Assembly: GCA_010356995.1 (NCBI GenBank)
Contig: ML996698.1
Location: 608,159-672,158, forward strand
DNA: 64,000 bases
Reading direction: 5' to 3'
From: Trichodelitschia bisporula
Taxonomy: Eukaryota; Ascomycota; Dothideomycetes; Phaeotrichales; Phaeotrichaceae
Made by a program: the position numbers and the translations under genes. Positions 24,871 through 36,946 of this stretch are shown piece by piece (positions within the stretch are counted from its first letter, which is position 1; the number at the start of each line of letters is the position of its first letter). The notes below the pieces were generated by a model. It searched no databases. It saw only the letters and a program-made list of their open reading frames with translations, and was not told the origin of the DNA.

Positions 24871-25801
24871 ATGCTTTTGGGCCGCAATCCGATATACGGT
24901 GATACGATAGCGTTGCAGGCACGATAATTGCTGTGCCCCGATTGCCAAAAGAACACTTCCTGGCAACCTTAAGATAGCTGAGATACAGTAGTCGAGGTCG
25001 CATTCCAAAGTCAGGCTAATGGCAAAAGGATTTGTACAATGCCGGTTTTGTTGACGACATTCCCAGCACTGGATCGGGCCGGCGATCAACCCTCTGAGCC
25101 AGTCGATGCCGACAGTGATTTGGCGAAACTTTGGGGCAGTCGGAGGCGTTGGCTTGCCTGCAACTCGGTAGCACCTGTTTCTCTAGCAGATTATCGTGTC
25201 CATGGTAGATTACCGCCTTTAGATTGCTTGGTTGATTTGTACTATGGAAGTATGCGAGAGATGATCATGCGGAGGCCCAAGCGACGCACAAGCCCCAAGC
25301 ACACGAAGTCCAAAAGGCCATAAGAAAAAGAAGTCATGGCCACATTTACTATGTACTTTCGGTGGTAGGGACAGCTATGACCTCTTTTAATGGCCCCTAA
25401 TCCTCCAACCCGGTCCAACCAGTGCCAAGCCAGGCGGGAAACCCGCAGGGAAAGGTCCCCCCTTGAGCCAATCACCGTGCTCGCGTCTGTCTTTAGCGCT
25501 GCCGCCGCTGGGCGCTCGCCTACTGGACATGACGGAGATGCACTTCTCGGTGGGTTACGATGTGTTGATCATCCATCGAACCTCCAACTCACCCCCCCCC
25601 CCGCCAAATACCTTTTCCCCATACTACCCTTCAATCCTCCATATCCAACCCCACTCTCCGCCATCCCTCTTATCTCATCCGCCATCATCTTCTCTCTCTT
25701 CCCATAACGCGCACCATCCCGAAACGCCTCACGCACCCCTGATCTGTGGCGTGTTATTCATCCGTTCTCCACCGTTTTGGCATCCCCTCCTTTGCAGCAC
25801 C

Positions 25802-28800
25802 ATGGCTCACGAGGCCTCATCAGACCTAGGAGCGCGTGGCTCTTCCGGCTCGGGCCGTTCATCTGGCCCTCGTCGCTTGAATGTAAATTACACTAACCCG
25901 TCATCCTCCGTTGTCGCTAACACCAACTTCCAGCCCCAGCAGCAACTCCACCAGATCGAAAAAAGTGTAACACACCTGCTGGTCGCCACTAAGCAGCTTC
26001 TAGAAACCCTTACACTATGGTCAAGAGGAGGCGCAACTGAAGGGGAGGTGTCGGATGTTTACGTGCGCCTTGGTTATGAGTTCAACATCGCATGTCGCGC
26101 CTTCAACGCTATTGGAGTGGAAACCTCGGACCTGGGTCCCGTTCCCGATCTGCTACGCTCTATTCTCGAAGATACCTTGAGCCAGGAAGCCTCTCAGAGC
26201 AGCCTCGATCGATTCCTGCCGCGAATAAGAGATATCATCATAAATCTGCTTCAAGGGCTGAAGAAGAAGCAGGCAAGACTTCGTGCCCGGGCAGCTCGAG
26301 AATCGGATCGGACACCTGGTTCTAGTTCGAGGCAAGATTCCTTCGATGTTGCCACATCAGATGTCATCCAGCAAGAGGTTCCGCCGGCGAGGACATTGAG
26401 CGGGAGCTCCAGATCCGTGCCCCCGCGGCAAGGCAGTCGGGACATTCCTCCCAATGCCAGCGAGCCACCCCCGAGGATCACAACGCGGGAAGACGGGCGG
26501 TCATCTCCTCCGTTTTCCAACAGTGGTCGCCCTGAGCGCTTCGAAAATGAGTCCGACTCGACCTTGTCAAGTCGTACAGCACAAAACATTCCGGTCATTG
26601 CTCCTTATCCACAGGAGGATACCATCCCAACGGGTCCCACCATGGGGCCAACCCCGCCGCGGCATTCGATAGTCCAAAACTTCCCTCACCCTCCGCCGCC
26701 TCCGCCAAAACAACAAGATGCCCTGCTCACTCTTCAGCGCACCGGTGACCTAGAACGGCGGGCGTCGCGGAGATTTTCGACATATCAGATAAACAAGCAA
26801 CTTGGCGCTGCAAATGGCATCCCTATGCTCCCAAGCCAAAACTCACCTATTCCGAACAGAGGACGCGAGGCTCGCGAATCGATCCAGGCGGTACGCCCCA
26901 GAGGCTCCCAGCTGTATCAGCGTCAGAAGTCAGAGAGACGGCTGGTTGGGGAGCAGTCGCCGAGCCGCAGTGTGCCTCCACGCATATCTGAAGAAGAACT
27001 CCAGCCGACTTTCGGGCAGTCGACAGTGTCTCTGCCGGCTGACGGCCGCGCACCTTCGGTGCCAACGTTAGGAAAGGTGCTGACCTATGACGATGACAAT
27101 ACGTCAGTCACGGGAGTAGTGGGGGTGAACGAGCTTGCCGGCTCAGAAGTCCAGAGCTCAGCGCCCGCCGCGATTCCTGCTCGTCGGTCATCACGCAAGG
27201 AGAGGACGTCTTCGCCAGCCTCTCAACAGTTTGGCCCGGATGATTCACCACAACCCGGCAAGCCACTCACTCTGTTTCTCCAGTATAAAAGTCAAGTTAA
27301 GAAGGTCATCCTTGACGATGGGTTCAACGATCTCTCCATCGCAAGATTACAACTGGCGTTCATTGACAAATTCGCTTGGAACACGCACAATAACGGCGTT
27401 GACTTGCCAGACATTTACATTCAAGACTCTAGCACTGGTGTGCGATACGAGTTGGAAGACCTAAACGATATCAAGAACAACACTGTTCTTGTGCTGAATG
27501 TGGAGCCCCTGGACGAAGTCAAACGGCACATAGACGACGGCCTCAGCGGCTTGCGCCGTATCGTGGAGGGCATCAAGACTGCTGTTGATGATCAGCAGTC
27601 CGCAATTCAACGTGTCAGCGACCGACAGCAGGAGGCCGCTAAAGGCATTGCCGGTCTGGTCGTCGCTCCCATATCAGCCATGCCGTCTACACAGCTGTCC
27701 AGCAAGCGACCAATGTCGCCCGTCAAAGGCGGCATGAACCAGTTGACCGAGATTCAAACTCTGCGCCGCGATCTCGCGGTCATGCGACAAACCTACTCGT
27801 CTTTCGTGTCTGACGTTAACGCTTCGATGGCGGCAGTCCGTACCAAGGCGGCATCCGTCAAGAGCGTTGCTGTTAAGGTTTCGCTTCCTGACCTTTCCGG
27901 TGATTCCGGTCGCGCGTACATCAACAAGGGCCTTTACGACCAGCTTTCTAAAGAGCAAACAACGATCGTGGAGCGGGTCGACGAAGTTCAAGACCTGATT
28001 GAGGATTTACGCAAAGACGTGGTCACGCGTGGCGTCCGTCCGCTCCCGCGCCAGCTTGAACAGGTTGCCAAAGACCTTAGCAATGCGACTGCCGGCGTCA
28101 AGCGGCTGGAGGCGTACCTTTCAAAGGAGAAGCCTCTTTGGACCAAGATTTGGAAGTCAGAGCTGCAGCAGGTTTGCGACGACAAAGATGCCGTTGCTGA
28201 CTCCGAGGCGTTGGTTAACGATATGAAGCACGATCTCGAAGAGGCTGACGTTACCTTCCGGCTCGTCGAAGAAGCTTGTCGCCAGCAGAACATGTCCGCG
28301 CCAGAAAACGCCGGGTCCGGTCCTGCACTGCCTAGCCGGAACATTAGCGGAAACGCGCGATTCGCGGCACTGGCCATGGACCAGGCGGTTGACCCCCGGA
28401 AAGCGAAGGACGGCGTCCTCGGCGAGGTCAAGGGCCTTACGATCGATCATGATTCGCGATTGGAAGCCATTGAGCGTGCGGAGAAAGCGAGACAGAAGGA
28501 ACTCGAAGGCCGCGACGATGGGGAGTTCAAGAAAGAGCTTGGTAATTTTGTCGAAGAGGGGAAGTTAAAGAAGAGCGGGGGAGTAGAGGAGGCTGAGCGC
28601 CTGCGCAAGGCGAAGGATGAACGCATTCGGCGAGAGGTCTGGGAGCGGATGAACGGCGGTGCAGCGGGACCTCCACCAGGGCCGATGGAGGAGCAACAGC
28701 CTTCGGGCGAGTTGGAAGTGCAGCAGGGTGGTACGTCGGACGCGACCACGCCTGATCAGAAATTTGTGGATGCCGCGGAGGCACCGTTGCCGTTGACGAC

Positions 28801-28813
28801 TAAACCTGCGTAG
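25802..28813 (+). CDS. BUD6: Bud6/Aip3 actin- and formin-regulating polarity protein
   Basis: Cofactor of formins and G-actin binder at the polarisome/hyphal tip. Single exon, 1003 residues. After a short Ser/Gly-rich leader, an N-terminal helical domain (IEKSVTHLLVATKQLLETLTLWSRG...VYVRLGYEFNIACRAFNAIGVE) matches the Bud6 N-terminal region. A long disordered Ser/Pro/Arg-rich segment (about 170-500) includes a polyproline stretch (HPPPPPPKQQ). The AIP3 domain then runs from about residue 480 (LTLFLQYKSQVKKVILDDGFNDLSIARLQLAFIDKFAW) through coiled-coil helices to about 950. The C-terminus is charged. The ATG at 25802 (CACCATGGC) was chosen; the same frame stays open upstream to 25463 but encodes low-complexity sequence. 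Confidence 0.94.
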   Translation: MAHEASSDLGARGSSGSGRSSGPRRLNVNYTNPSSSVVANTNFQPQQQLHQIEKSVTHLLVATKQLLETLTLWSRGGATEGEVSDVYVRLGYEFNIACRAFNAIGVETSDLGPVPDLLRSILEDTLSQEASQSSLDRFLPRIRDIIINLLQGLKKKQARLRARAARESDRTPGSSSRQDSFDVATSDVIQQEVPPARTLSGSSRSVPPRQGSRDIPPNASEPPPRITTREDGRSSPPFSNSGRPERFENESDSTLSSRTAQNIPVIAPYPQEDTIPTGPTMGPTPPRHSIVQNFPHPPPPPPKQQDALLTLQRTGDLERRASRRFSTYQINKQLGAANGIPMLPSQNSPIPNRGREARESIQAVRPRGSQLYQRQKSERRLVGEQSPSRSVPPRISEEELQPTFGQSTVSLPADGRAPSVPTLGKVLTYDDDNTSVTGVVGVNELAGSEVQSSAPAAIPARRSSRKERTSSPASQQFGPDDSPQPGKPLTLFLQYKSQVKKVILDDGFNDLSIARLQLAFIDKFAWNTHNNGVDLPDIYIQDSSTGVRYELEDLNDIKNNTVLVLNVEPLDEVKRHIDDGLSGLRRIVEGIKTAVDDQQSAIQRVSDRQQEAAKGIAGLVVAPISAMPSTQLSSKRPMSPVKGGMNQLTEIQTLRRDLAVMRQTYSSFVSDVNASMAAVRTKAASVKSVAVKVSLPDLSGDSGRAYINKGLYDQLSKEQTTIVERVDEVQDLIEDLRKDVVTRGVRPLPRQLEQVAKDLSNATAGVKRLEAYLSKEKPLWTKIWKSELQQVCDDKDAVADSEALVNDMKHDLEEADVTFRLVEEACRQQNMSAPENAGSGPALPSRNISGNARFAALAMDQAVDPRKAKDGVLGEVKGLTIDHDSRLEAIERAEKARQKELEGRDDGEFKKELGNFVEEGKLKKSGGVEEAERLRKAKDERIRREVWERMNGGAAGPPPGPMEEQQPSGELEVQQGGTSDATTPDQKFVDAAEAPLPLTTKPA

Positions 28814-29243
28814 CGTGACGCTTCGCCGTAGGATGGCACGTCCGCTTTGTTGGAGGCCTTTGGTATAGTTACATGGTCGATGCGAGACGATGTGTAACAT
28901 GAGTGTAGTGATGGAATGGTATGAATAATTTACGTTTAGCAAGCGTTGGGTGCTTGTTAGGACAGGTGTTCCCAGAGTACTGGAAGTTTCGACGATAGGG
29001 ATGGTTCGTGTGGTCTTTGTTCCCCACGTGTCATTAGTTCTGCGTATTTAGCGGGATGAAGTTCGGCGTGCTTGTGTATTTGTTTCTCCAGGCGACATAG
29101 CTGCCAAATTTATACCACTTGAGGCTTATTCGGGCTGTCGCGTATTCTACAGTTACGTTGTGTTGAAGAATTGACCCCAGTCCCTATTCACACGAACCCA
29201 TGAAGGTGGCACAAATGCGCCACGCAAAGACGCCAGCAGTTAC
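28814..29243. other. Intergenic, convergent 3' flanks of BUD6 and UTP25
   Basis: 430 bases, no coding signal; expected 3' UTRs of both genes. Confidence 0.5.
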
Positions 29244-31436
29244 TCAAACAAAGTCAAATGTATCGCCTCCCTTATTCTTGAGCATGGTCCCCACTCTCTT
29301 CGTACCCACAATCCGCTCAAGCTTCAAGGCGTCCCACTTCGAGAACAACGCCTTCACATTAGCCTCCTCGGCGCTCGTCTTCCCGTCCAGGATAGAGCGC
29401 AAAATGAAGCCACCGACAAGCTCCTTGTAAAACATGGGATTATCAGGTAACGCGTACATTATCACTCTCTTCACGCCGCGGATTTGGTATCGGAAGAAGT
29501 GGTGTGCGCGCCCGGAGTATAGCAGCACGGAGTGCTTCCCGGACAAGAAATGTGAGCGCGCACGCCGCACTTGGGCACTGGCTGGCTCTTGGTTCTCGGA
29601 GATGACACCAAAGGAGATATTCTGCGTGGCTGACGATGTGGCGAAATAATTCCTCACCCGTACAAAATCAAAGTACGAAGGGATGAAGATGACGACGCCG
29701 AGGCAGCCATCTGGAGGCTTGGGGTAACGCGTGAGGGAGGGTATGATGGTGGTAGTGAAGGCTTTAAAGCGGGCATCGGGATCGTTGACAATGGAGGGGG
29801 CGTCGAAGCGAGAGAAGGTCTGCTTGATATGCAAGCCGATGTCGAGCATAGCGCCAGGATATTCGGGATGAGACTTCACCTTGCCGGCGACGTTGTGCAT
29901 GTAGCGTGTGAAGATCTTGTTGAGCTCTGGTGTCAAGAAGGCGGAAAGTACAATGGTTTGACGGAGGTACTTTGCGTTGCCATCGAGGTACCAGTTGCGC
30001 ACCCGACCGAAGTCACAGCCGTGGGCTTCCTTGGGCTGGAGGTTGAGGTGGTCAAGGACGTATTCCACGTGCTCCCAGTTCTGCATCAGTAGAGCATCAG
30101 CTTGATCCATAATGACAATCTCAATGGAACTGAGGTAGTCATAGTCTTGCTTTTTCTTGCTGTTTCGCACGTTAGAGCTAGGCTGAGAGAAAGAGTCGTC
30201 CAGGAACTTACTCCTCAGAATCCAAAGCGCTCCGCAGGCCGAGCGGACTGGCTAGAATGATGTCCGAGTTGTAAAATTGCGCAAAGTACTTGACGGTTTT
30301 GCGAGTGAACTTGACGCCAATTCTGAACATGTCATCATCGTTACCGTCGAAGAGCTCTCGATAGTCAGCTGGCCGTTCTTCATCAAGCTGGGTCTCCTCT
30401 TGAATATAGCCCTCCTCGAATCGCTTCCTGTTCTCTTCTTGCTCGGGTGCACACAACTCGACTATTGTCTTCATGATGCGAGCGCAAGAGTTTCTCGTGG
30501 GAAGTAGGATCAAGACCTTCGGCCGAGTAAAACCTTGGTCTCGGAATTCGGCGTCTTCATCTGTGCTTTTTTTCATGCGCTCGTTGTTCTTGAGCACCCT
30601 ATCCCGAGTCTTGAGCACGTGGTTCAAAGCGTGGAGACAGGCGAGAGTCCGGAGTTTGGGGCCATTTTGAACAGTTCTGCCTCCAAAAAGAATGTCGTGG
30701 TACTCGAACAACTGAGACGTGAACGGTCGTTCAACGCCCTCAATATCCGGGATAGCGCGAGCAGCAGGTCCACGCAGTTTACTCTTCAGTTTCAGGGCTT
30801 CAATGGACGATGCACTGTACTTGAGCTTGCTGGAGGCCGAAGGGTCATCCGTTTCAGGGGTAAAGAGAATCCATTTACCAAGTGAAGCAGTCGTTTTCTG
30901 CTCAGCTTGCCATCGGTTCTCAGAGACAGCCTTGAGTGTTTGGGCCAGGTCTTTTTCATCGGGGCTATCGAAATGGGTGTGAAAGGGGTCGGAAATGTCA
31001 TCGTCAACGTCCATGGCATCGGCATCTTCGTCGTCCGACTCAGCATCGCTGGAAGCATTCGGCCCATCGTCGCTGGAGGGGGTCTGGGAACCACCTTCAT
31101 CATCGCCTTCATCATCACCCGGTCCGGATGAGCGATGATCGGTGCAGTGGGAGTCGGCATCTATCTTGCGCCGTTTCTTTTGAGGCTCCGAACTGTCGGA
31201 AGCCTTGCCAAAGCTCTCAAGAAGTAGGCTGTATGCCTTGGTAGCTGTGACTGGCTCGACTTCACTTCCTGAAAGGTCGGAATCGGCTTCTTCTGGGTCG
31301 TTTTCCAACACTTGCGGCTCAAGTTGCTGCTGTCTTAAGTATGGTTAAGAGTGGATATATAAAAGGGGACCCAGAGTGCATACTCGTCGTCAGAATCTTG
31401 AATTCTCGATGAAATAAATCCCCTTTTTCTGGGCAT
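29244..31436 (-). CDS. UTP25: U3 snoRNP-associated protein Utp25 (DEF family)
   Basis: SSU-processome factor for 18S rRNA maturation in the nucleolus. Minus-strand exons 31436-31384, 31333-30212, 30159-29244 give 696 residues, normal for the family. The first exon encodes [19 protein letters not shown] very acidic region follows ([24 protein letters not shown]). The C-terminal two thirds is a degenerate DEAD-helicase-like fold: [99 protein letters not shown], and [30 protein letters not shown]. As usual for Utp25, a true Walker A lysine is absent. Divergent from eIF3f. Confidence 0.94.
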
Positions 31437-31715
31437 TTGGCGGCCATTACGGCCTCCTCTCGCTCGTTTGACTCCCATTGGTCAGACTTGTGACTCAAGG
31501 ACTATTAAAAGGCATATGTGTAGACGTGATGTTGTTGCAAACTGGGTGAGGTTGACGCGAAAAGATCCCCTCTCCCTCAGCCACGAGATTAGCGAGGCCA
31601 AGCCTTTTTTTTCCTAACCCTCAGCCCACACAAAGCTCAACACCACGTACCCCCACCTTCCAGTGCCACCCAACTACTCCACTACATCTGCGCCAGTCGA
31701 ACTCTACAGCCCAGC
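31437..31715. promoter_or_regulatory. Shared divergent promoter UTP25 / eIF3f
   Basis: 279 bases between two opposed start codons of ribosome/translation genes. Contains a T-tract (31601-31612) and a C-rich stretch before the eIF3f ATG. Co-regulation is inferred from layout. Confidence 0.55.
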
Positions 31716-32893
31716 ATGACGAGCCCCGACTCCTTCCTCCACCTTGCGCGCCCCCTCGGCCCTGCGCCCGTCGCTGCGTCGCATTCTTCTGCGCCCATCA
31801 ATGTGGTGGTTCACCCTCAGGTAAGGAAAGATCCGGTGCCCCACAGTGCAAAACCAGCGCCAATTATACCGACTTACGCAAACAACTAGGCAATCTTCTC
31901 CATTCTCGATCACTCCCTGCGCCGCAACGTTGATCAGGAGCGCGTTATCGGTACTCTTCTCGGCGTCCGCAGCGAGGATGGCTCCGAAGTTGAAATCCGC
32001 AACTGCTACGCCGTACCACACACCGAGACCGCTGAGCAGGTCGAAGTCGATATGGACTATCAGAAGCAGATGCTCGCCCTGCACCTGCGTGCCAACCCGC
32101 GCGAAGTGCTCGTCGGGTGGTACGCCACGAGCTCCGAGCTGAACACATTCTCTGCGCTCATCCAAAACTTCTACGGCCAGCAAGGAGATGGTACCTGGCC
32201 GCACCCGGCGGTTCATTTGACGGTCTCGACGGTCCCGGGCCAGGATATTGAGGCGCGGACTTACATCTCAGCGCCTATCGGCGTGACGGCGGAGCGGGCC
32301 GCGGATAGTTGCCTTTTCATTCCCGTGCCGTACGAGATCAAGTACGGCGATGCAGAGAAGAGTGGACTGGAGCTCATTTCCTCGGCAAAGGATCGGGAGG
32401 ACCGGACACAGGGCGTCCTGACCGATATCGAGACGTTGGAGCGGACTATCGAGAGTGTTCTCGAGATGCTGGATCGCGTTTCAAACTACGTGAACAATGT
32501 CCTGGACGAGGAGGCCCCTCCGTCTAGCGCACTGGGGCAGTTCCTCATGAACACTTTGTCGCTGGCGCCCAAGGTCGACCCTGCCGACATTGAACGTGAC
32601 TTGTACGCCAATTTCCTACCTCTCTGTATATCTCGGCTAACTTTTGCAGCAACAATCACATCCAGGACGTTCTCGTCGTCTCTTACCTCGCCAATACTAT
32701 CCGCACGCAGATCGACCTCTCCAACCGGCTTGCCACCGCGGCGCTTACAATGGGACCAGGCGATGCTCTGGCTAGCACGGAGGGAGGTCAGAAGGGGCAG
32801 GATAATAAGCGTGGAGGTGGCAAGGGCCGGGGCCGCCAGCAGCAACAGCAACAGCAGCAAGCGCCGGCCCCTGCCGTTGCCGTGGAGCAGTGA
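31716..32893 (+). CDS. eIF3f: Translation initiation factor 3 subunit F
   Basis: MPN-domain subunit of the eIF3 complex. Exons 31716-31820, 31890-32602, 32650-32893 give 353 residues. The MPN domain starts at [18 protein letters not shown] and includes [40 protein letters not shown] and [10 protein letters not shown]. The JAMM zinc ligands are not complete, as expected for this non-catalytic subunit. The C-terminal helical part ([22 protein letters not shown]...[28 protein letters not shown]) packs into the eIF3 octamer. The tail is a low-complexity [12 protein letters not shown] stretch with a mixed CAG/CAA run at about 32836-32860. GTACGC is the donor of intron 2. Confidence 0.95.
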
Positions 32894-35300
32894 GACCGAA
32901 ATGGGCGTATCGTGTCCAGAATTGCGGTGTCTTGTGCGGTTCATCCCCTGCATGGTGGGTTGGATGAGGAGTTTGGCGTCCCGGCTCGTTCTCTTGTCAT
33001 CGGGGTCATGGAAAAGCAAGGTTTTACGCAGCATTCCGTGGCGCCGATATGCGGTCTGGTGAATAGAGCATGTTGCAACTGAGTTTCTATGTATGGGCGC
33101 CTTTTTACATGCTGTATCCGTATGGCTTCGGGGAAGAGATGCGCTTAGCTACTGGCTGCTGGGGATGATGTTGTTTGTGTCGGGTAACTTGGGCGAGGAA
33201 AGAGCGATGATGGGATGACGGGGACAGGCGGGGGCGTTTTATAGGCCCCGGAATTCGCAATAGACTCGCAGTGATCGCCCTTAGACCCTTCAAGCTGCGA
33301 CTAGTGCCATACGGAATGAAATTACATTGTGAGATGTCATTTGGGTTGGTAATGTGGGGAAACGTTGATGGTACTACCGTAGTGGAGAACTAGTGTACAC
33401 GTGATGTCATGCAACACGGACGAATCGCAAAAAGGACGTCTGTTGAGAGAGATGTCCATCTCGTACTCAAGATGTGGGCCGAGGTGAAGTTGACAAGCGA
33501 CACCTGCCAGGTTCAGCATAGTTACACAGTCCAAAGCATTAGCAGGTACTGGGTATCACGTATCTCGGAATATTGTAGGCACCCCGCCATGTCGATATCT
33601 CAAGGGCGGGGCTGCGGGGTTATCGGATAGGGCGATGGTATCAGCGGCGCTATATACAGGAACTGACGTCCGAGGCAAAAGCTTCGGTTTACGGGGTACG
33701 GTAGTGCTCTATATTTGCATCCTTTGGCCGGGATGGCAGGCTAGGGTTGTTGGAAAGAAGGTTGCGATTAATCAATCTCCTGACCCGAAGTCCAAGGGGC
33801 TACGCGGCTCCGCGGGACGGGCGCAACGGACCGGAGTTGCAAAACCAGACACGCACGCCATGATAGAAACATTCAATCTACCAGCACTGATGGTGCGGGC
33901 AAGGCTTTGAATCTAATGAGGAAGGTCGGGTTCATATACTAGACGGAGACATAGTATGGTCCTGACTTTGATAAGAGGTCGTCACGAAGAGGTGTCCAAG
34001 ATTCCAACAGAAATGGTTGGCGGTACTCGTTCCTTAATTGGCCACCGGACGTCTGAATGGCCACAGTGGTTGGTCTGCTCAAAGGGGCCGCGCAAGCTGG
34101 TCCGAAATTTTCATTCGCTGGTCAGGAGGGACGTTGGCCTTGCGCCATGCATGGAAGACCGACAAGAACAAGGCGAAGCCGCATGGGGCCCAGTGCAGCA
34201 CGCAGCTCCCGATGCATCTTGCGGCGCCCTCTTCCGTAAGTCGGTCAAGATGCTGTTGGGCCTTAAGGGCGTACTATGACTTCCTCCACCACCTACATGC
34301 CGGAGCATTCGTCTTTCAACTCCAGATGCCGCACCCAGTGGACAGGAAAAGGCGCCCTGCAGAGGCCGGCCTCACAAAGATGCGATCAGAAGCATGGCAG
34401 GAATCGGGCGTCGAAACTGCAGTGTTCCTTCTGGGGGCTTATGCGTTTAGACGCCCGGTGCGTTTGCACCTGCAGGCAAGGCGGCTTAGGACGGAAGGGC
34501 GTCCAAGGCTGACTGTCAATCTGCACTTCGGGTGAAGGAGAAATATGCCTTCCGATACCGTGTCGCCTTAACGACATTCTTTTGTTTGACTTGGAGAGGA
34601 GCAGACAGAGCCTTGGAAGCTAGCACGGCTAGCCAATATTGGACCCTAATTATACATCAGTTCTACGTTCGGCCTCTTCGGATTCGATTCATCTGTGGTT
34701 CTGTACTTTTCATGTCACCAAGTGACATGACTGGCAAAAGTGCAGCAAAATTGGACGATGAGGTTTGCCGATTGCCGATTGCTGGTGAGAGGCTCCATAC
34801 CAGCGTACATACTACGGATGTACGTACTCGCACATTCCGTGCAGCAAAGTGTATCAGATGCCAAGCTTCACAGAAAAGGGCAAGGGCTGGGCGGCGGCCC
34901 GGCAGTGGAACACTTGGGCCGACGAGCCTGCTGCGTGGGGAGAGCTGCCGCTTGGCTGATTGGCGCTGGGAAGAGATGTCTGGGCGTGATGGCATGCCAA
35001 GGGCGACGTTGACATCTCAAACCCGCCATGGGTCATTCGATAACCTGACTGGCTGATATTACGACTGCAGCACCCCCGGCACAGCCACACATACCACAAG
35101 GCGTTGCGATCGACTGGGGAGGTGGTTACTTTTAGTGTGACCTCCATCACATCTACTACGGGTATGTCTTCTTCCCATGCCTTCTTCCTTTAGCCTTTTG
35201 CGACTGCTTTGCGCACATGAAATACTCCGATGTACTATCACACGCTGTACCACCTCGCCTCGCATAAGGCTGGAGACTCACCGGTTTATCGACGAAACGC
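32894..35300. other. Intergenic, no gene recognised
   Basis: About 2.4 kb after eIF3f. Several short open frames exist (for example 34038-34535) but their translations are Arg/Ser/Trp-rich without domains, signal peptides or consistent splice signals. I see no transposon or RNA gene. Confidence 0.4.
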
Positions 35301-36838
35301 GTACCTAACTTCAGGAGGCATGACTCTGCCTCCGTCGCTTTCGCCTTTACAATGACAAAATAAGGCCGAAGGAGACCAACCTTTTCAACTCTCGCTATTC
35401 GGCTTCCGCCTTATGCCGCGACTCGGACGTCGCAAGTCGCAAGTCGCGCAGAGCATCTCATATCACATCCAATCCAATATTCAAGCCAGTAACAACCTCC
35501 CAGCTCACTTCACTCATCACACACACACTTAACCGTAGTACTCTCTCTCTTTCTCACTTCTCGCGGGGCCCAAATCGCACTAACTGCCTCCTATCTATCA
35601 TGCCCATTTCCTCCCACCTAACTCCCCTCCTCTCTCTCTCTCTCGACATCTCCCACACCCCGGACTCCTCCCTTCCTACTGACATTCCCCCCCCCCATCC
35701 TTGCACACTCCATCGTTCCCTTCCGCCTCCCTCCCTCCCCCCCCGGTCCATTCCCACCAGGCTGCCGCCACGCCGCATCTCTTCTCTCATCTCTCACCAC
35801 CCGCACTTTTGCCCTACTCTCATGCCCAACTTCCTCCTTCACTCTCGCAACTCAATCTCGTCCTCGACAACCACCCACGAATTCCCCTCTTCACTCCCTT
35901 TGGACTTCGGCAACTCCCCCCCAACCCTCATCGATAACAAACGGCACAGGTGTAAGCTCTCCTAATTTTACCCTTCAGTCCGCCTATATCTCGCCTCCTA
36001 CTGCGCTTCTCGCCTTTACTGCACTTGTCTTTGGCCTCGTTCTGTGCAGTTGCATCCACTCTCTCGTGCACTCACCTAGAGAGTTATCTTTTGGCTCAAC
36101 TGCGCCTGGAAACTACCCCCTACAAACTTCACTCGATTCTTTTCTACTTTTAGCGGATCCCCATCTTTCATCGCCGACTCTTGTCTCCTCTTTTACTCGA
36201 CTTTTTGTCCATCGCCTGCGCCGGTCGCCTTCAACTGCTGCAGTGCACTCGGTTTTCATCCCTTGGTGTTTCCACTTGTTGCAACTCTCACAAACCTAAA
36301 AAGGACGCCCACCCCTTCCCGTAAACCACCCTCGCCTTCTCTCCCCCCCGTATCCCCCAGGGAAGGCTAGTAAGGCGTACTCTGATAGAGAGTCCACCCC
36401 CCTCCCTTCTTCTTCGAAATCTCCAAGCTTCGTCGACCCTACGAGTACGGTTGTCCGCTTCCGACCCGCCGTCTAATCCTTCCCACCTCTCTACCATCCA
36501 CCCCTCTCGTCCTGCCTCCGCCGCCGCCGCCGCCGCCCCCAGATTCCTTCCCGTTGCTCGCCCGCGCGCATCGCCTTCGCCTTCCATTCTCTTCGCTCCT
36601 TTTCGACCGCCTTCTTCGCGCCCTCCTTCCCACCGCCGTCTAGTTCTAATCTCAACGGTTTGTTTGCGCTTCCGCTGTCGCGAAAACATTATTGAGTTTG
36701 TCGCAGTCAGTCTCGTCTTATCCGTCTTACGTCGCGATTATTCGCCACATTACACGCTTGTGTCGCAATAATCCCAACCCATCGTGACCTTGTCGCATTG
36801 TCGCCACTCAGTCGCGCGCAAACCGCCAACACCCTCAG
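35300..36838 (+). promoter_or_regulatory. Long pyrimidine-rich promoter/leader of the AHC1-like gene
   Basis: About 1.5 kb in which the plus strand is dominated by C and T (CTCTCTCTCT at 35630-35643, CCCCCCC at 35689-35696, poly-CCG/GCC at 36519-36538) with few ATGs. Such tracts mark promoters and long 5' leaders of regulatory genes in filamentous fungi. Transcript limits cannot be seen. Confidence 0.5.
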
Positions 36839-36946
36839 ATGATCGCTGAGACTTTCGCCACATCGCGCGCCCTGCAGCAGCAGCTTATCGGCTCCATCCT
36901 CGCGCCGTGCGATGCAGTCAATATTCCGTCTGCCATGGAGTTCTGA
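36839..36946 (+). CDS. Upstream ORF overlapping the AHC1-like start
   Basis: ATG at 36839 opens a 35-codon frame (MIAETFATSRALQQQLIGSI...) ending TGA at 36944-36946, 35 bases past the start of the main frame at 36912 and in another frame. A ribosome that translates it cannot reach the main ATG by simple reinitiation downstream. The uORF ATG has a pyrimidine at -3 (weak), the main ATG a purine, which would fit leaky scanning. Whether the transcript includes it is unknown. Confidence 0.5.
   Translation: MIAETFATSRALQQQLIGSILAPCDAVNIPSAMEF

Larger units (their letters stand above)
22723..25801. other. 3.1 kb divergent intergenic region PBP1 / BUD6
   Basis: No gene supported. From 22800 to about 23720 the plus strand is strongly purine-rich with G-tracts, so the PBP1 strand is a CT-rich leader/promoter. 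It holds two perfect 36-base repeats (23101-23136, 23150-23185) and a triple GGATTGTCT-type repeat near 23645-23672. From 24380 to 24870 there are short tandem repeats (AAAGCATC units, TGTACTG units) and a degenerate 67-bp duplication. The last 300 bases before BUD6 are C-rich and contain a continuous upstream extension of the BUD6 frame back to 25463 that I regard as leader. Confidence 0.55.

Noticed and set aside
34038-34535. 165-codon plus-strand frame
   Set aside because: Trp/Arg/Ser/His-rich without domain, signal or codon-like pattern, and overlapping frames of equal length exist.
35550-36770. Pro/Ser-rich or Arg/Gly/Glu-rich open frames before the AHC1-like gene
   Set aside because: Composition follows the CT bias on one strand and GA on the other; better explained as promoter/leader.
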